Both the position numbers and the translations under genes were made by a program. This document shows, piece after piece, positions 12,250 through 12,956 of a stretch of 12,956 nucleotides of DNA (positions are counted from its first letter, which is position 1; every line of letters begins with the position of its first letter). The DNA is from DASPXK01 sp035637315 (GTDB lineage: Bacteria > Chloroflexota > UBA6077 > JACCZL01), in NCBI GenBank assembly GCA_035637315.1, contig DASPXK010000219.1, forward strand, positions 1 through 12,956. Direction: 5' to 3'. The notes under the pieces are model-generated. The model had not been told where the DNA came from. It worked only from the letters and a program-made list of their open reading frames with translations, and did not search any database.

Positions 12250-12956
12250 CTCGTCGCCTGTCCATGGTCGGCGGGCGAGACGCGCGCGCCTCCGGGGCGG
12301 GCGCCAGCACGAGGCGTCGGTACGCTCCCGGGATGGCGGAGGAGTCCACGCCAGGCGATGAGCTGTTCCGGCACCAACCGCAACGGGGCGCGGCGCTGGC
12401 TCGGGCCGGCCGGCTGGCGCGCAGCGTCGAACGCGCTGTAGCGCTCGGCGAGCTGAAGTTCGATGTCTCGCCACTTCGTCCCGGACGGATCCTCGACCTG
12501 CTCGACGCGGCCGCGCACCAGGACGCGGCGGAGCGGCACGCTGGACTCACTCACGGCCAGCGAGACGCGTGGGTCGACGCGAACGTGCTCGGCCCATTCG
12601 GAGCCCGGTCGCGGCGCTAGCCAGAAGGCTATGCCGTCCCAGACGTACCAGAGCGGCACGGTGGCCGGATAGCCGTCATCCGACACGTAGCTCAGGTTCG
12701 TCACCAGCGCCTGGCGCAAGAAGGCGTCTAGCTCGGCCGGGCCGATCGGGCCAGCGTGCTCCCAGTTCGCGAGCGGGCCGGACGACCGGCCGGCGACCTC
12801 ATCGATGGCTTCGACCAGAGCTCGACGCGCCTCGGCGCCCGCCGCGCCTTGGAGCCGGCTGGGCGGGCCGGCAATCGCGATCGCGACCCCCTCTCGGCTG
12901 GCGAGGCTGGGCAGCCCGATCGCCTGCATCCAGACGCCGGGCAGCAGCTCGCCGTC
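12246..12956 (-). CDS. PPOX-type FMN-binding split-barrel protein with an IclR-effector-like N-terminal part (cut by right edge)
   Basis: The frame is open from base 12956, so the true start lies outside; the ATG at 12929 is internal to the apparent homology. Of the 236 visible residues, about 68-205 look like a pyridoxamine-5'-phosphate-oxidase-type split barrel. LVTNLSYVSDDGYPATVPLW is at 84-103, then ERYSAF at about 171-176, and LVPEQLIAWRG at about 194-204. Such proteins bind FMN or F420. Residues 1-56 (LPGVWMQAIGLP, then AIAIAGPPSRL) resemble the end of the IclR effector-binding domain, so the full gene may encode a regulator-oxidase fusion. A low-complexity C-terminal tail of about 28 residues leads to the ATGA overlap with the binding-protein gene. 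It is the first visible gene of the transporter operon. PPOX assignment is fairly sure, the fusion is tentative. Confidence 0.7.
   Translation of the reverse strand, partial: DGELLPGVWMQAIGLPSLASREGVAIAIAGPPSRLQGAAGAEARRALVEAIDEVAGRSSGPLANWEHAGPIGPAELDAFLRQALVTNLSYVSDDGYPATVPLWYVWDGIAFWLAPRPGSEWAEHVRVDPRVSLAVSESSVPLRRVLVRGRVEQVEDPSGTKWRDIELQLAERYSAFDAARQPAGPSQRRAPLRLVPEQLIAWRGLLRHPGSVPTPRAGARPGGARVSPADHGQATR

Noticed and set aside
12250..12474. 75-residue extension of the substrate-binding protein
   Set aside because: A lipoprotein signal peptide begins at the ATG at 12249, which sits in an ATGA overlap. The extension would be antisense-like and overlap the PPOX gene.

Overview
The window is GC-rich, gene-dense bacterial DNA. 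I see no rRNA, tRNA, phage or IS genes. Several things point to a Chloroflexota-like organism, probably an uncultured lineage known from metagenomes: the high GC, a dispersed palindrome of the GTAGGGGCGNACCCGCGTG type, TGTCATCCTGAGCGAAGCGAAGGATC-type repeats, and a DUF1800/DUF1501 pair beside a vitamin-type ABC transporter. This taxonomic call is an inference from general familiarity, not from a marker gene.

Layout. (1) 1-144 is the 3' end of a + strand O-methyltransferase gene. (2) 145-884 is non-coding and lower in GC. It holds 19-bp-period repeats in two oppositely oriented arrays around nested hairpins. (3) 885-2486, minus strand: an alpha/beta hydrolase downstream of a short-chain dehydrogenase, probably one transcription unit. 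(4) 2573-3944, minus strand: two small toxin-antitoxin-type pairs back to back. One is a BrnT-like toxin with a CopG/RHH antitoxin; the other is an MNT nucleotidyltransferase with a HEPN protein. Both look damaged or diverged: the toxin tail is frameshifted and the nucleotidyltransferase acidic motif is ExE rather than DxD. (5) 3988-4046 is a near-perfect 27-bp inverted repeat. (6) 4060-7721, minus strand: a three-gene operon, DUF1800, then DUF1501, then an NHL beta-propeller. (7) 7894-9558, plus strand, divergent from that operon: a multi-pass membrane protein with an alpha/beta-hydrolase GHSLGS motif. (8) 9588-12956, minus strand: a tightly overlapping operon. In transcription order it encodes an IclR-like/PPOX fusion (cut by the window edge), a lipoprotein substrate-binding protein of the NMT1/THI5 type, an ABC ATPase and an ABC permease. 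Each junction is an ATGA start-stop overlap.

How the genes fit together. The ABC genes form a complete importer of the thiamine-precursor/riboflavin/taurine-nitrate superfamily. The co-translated FMN-type PPOX protein hints at vitamin or flavin metabolism but does not prove it. The DUF1800/DUF1501/NHL operon is a recurrent but functionally undescribed gene set; here the three proteins show no recognisable export signal. The most noteworthy items are the symmetric 19-bp arrays, the frameshifted toxin whose expected tail survives in the next frame, the diverged MNT active site, and the IclR-effector-like segment fused to PPOX.
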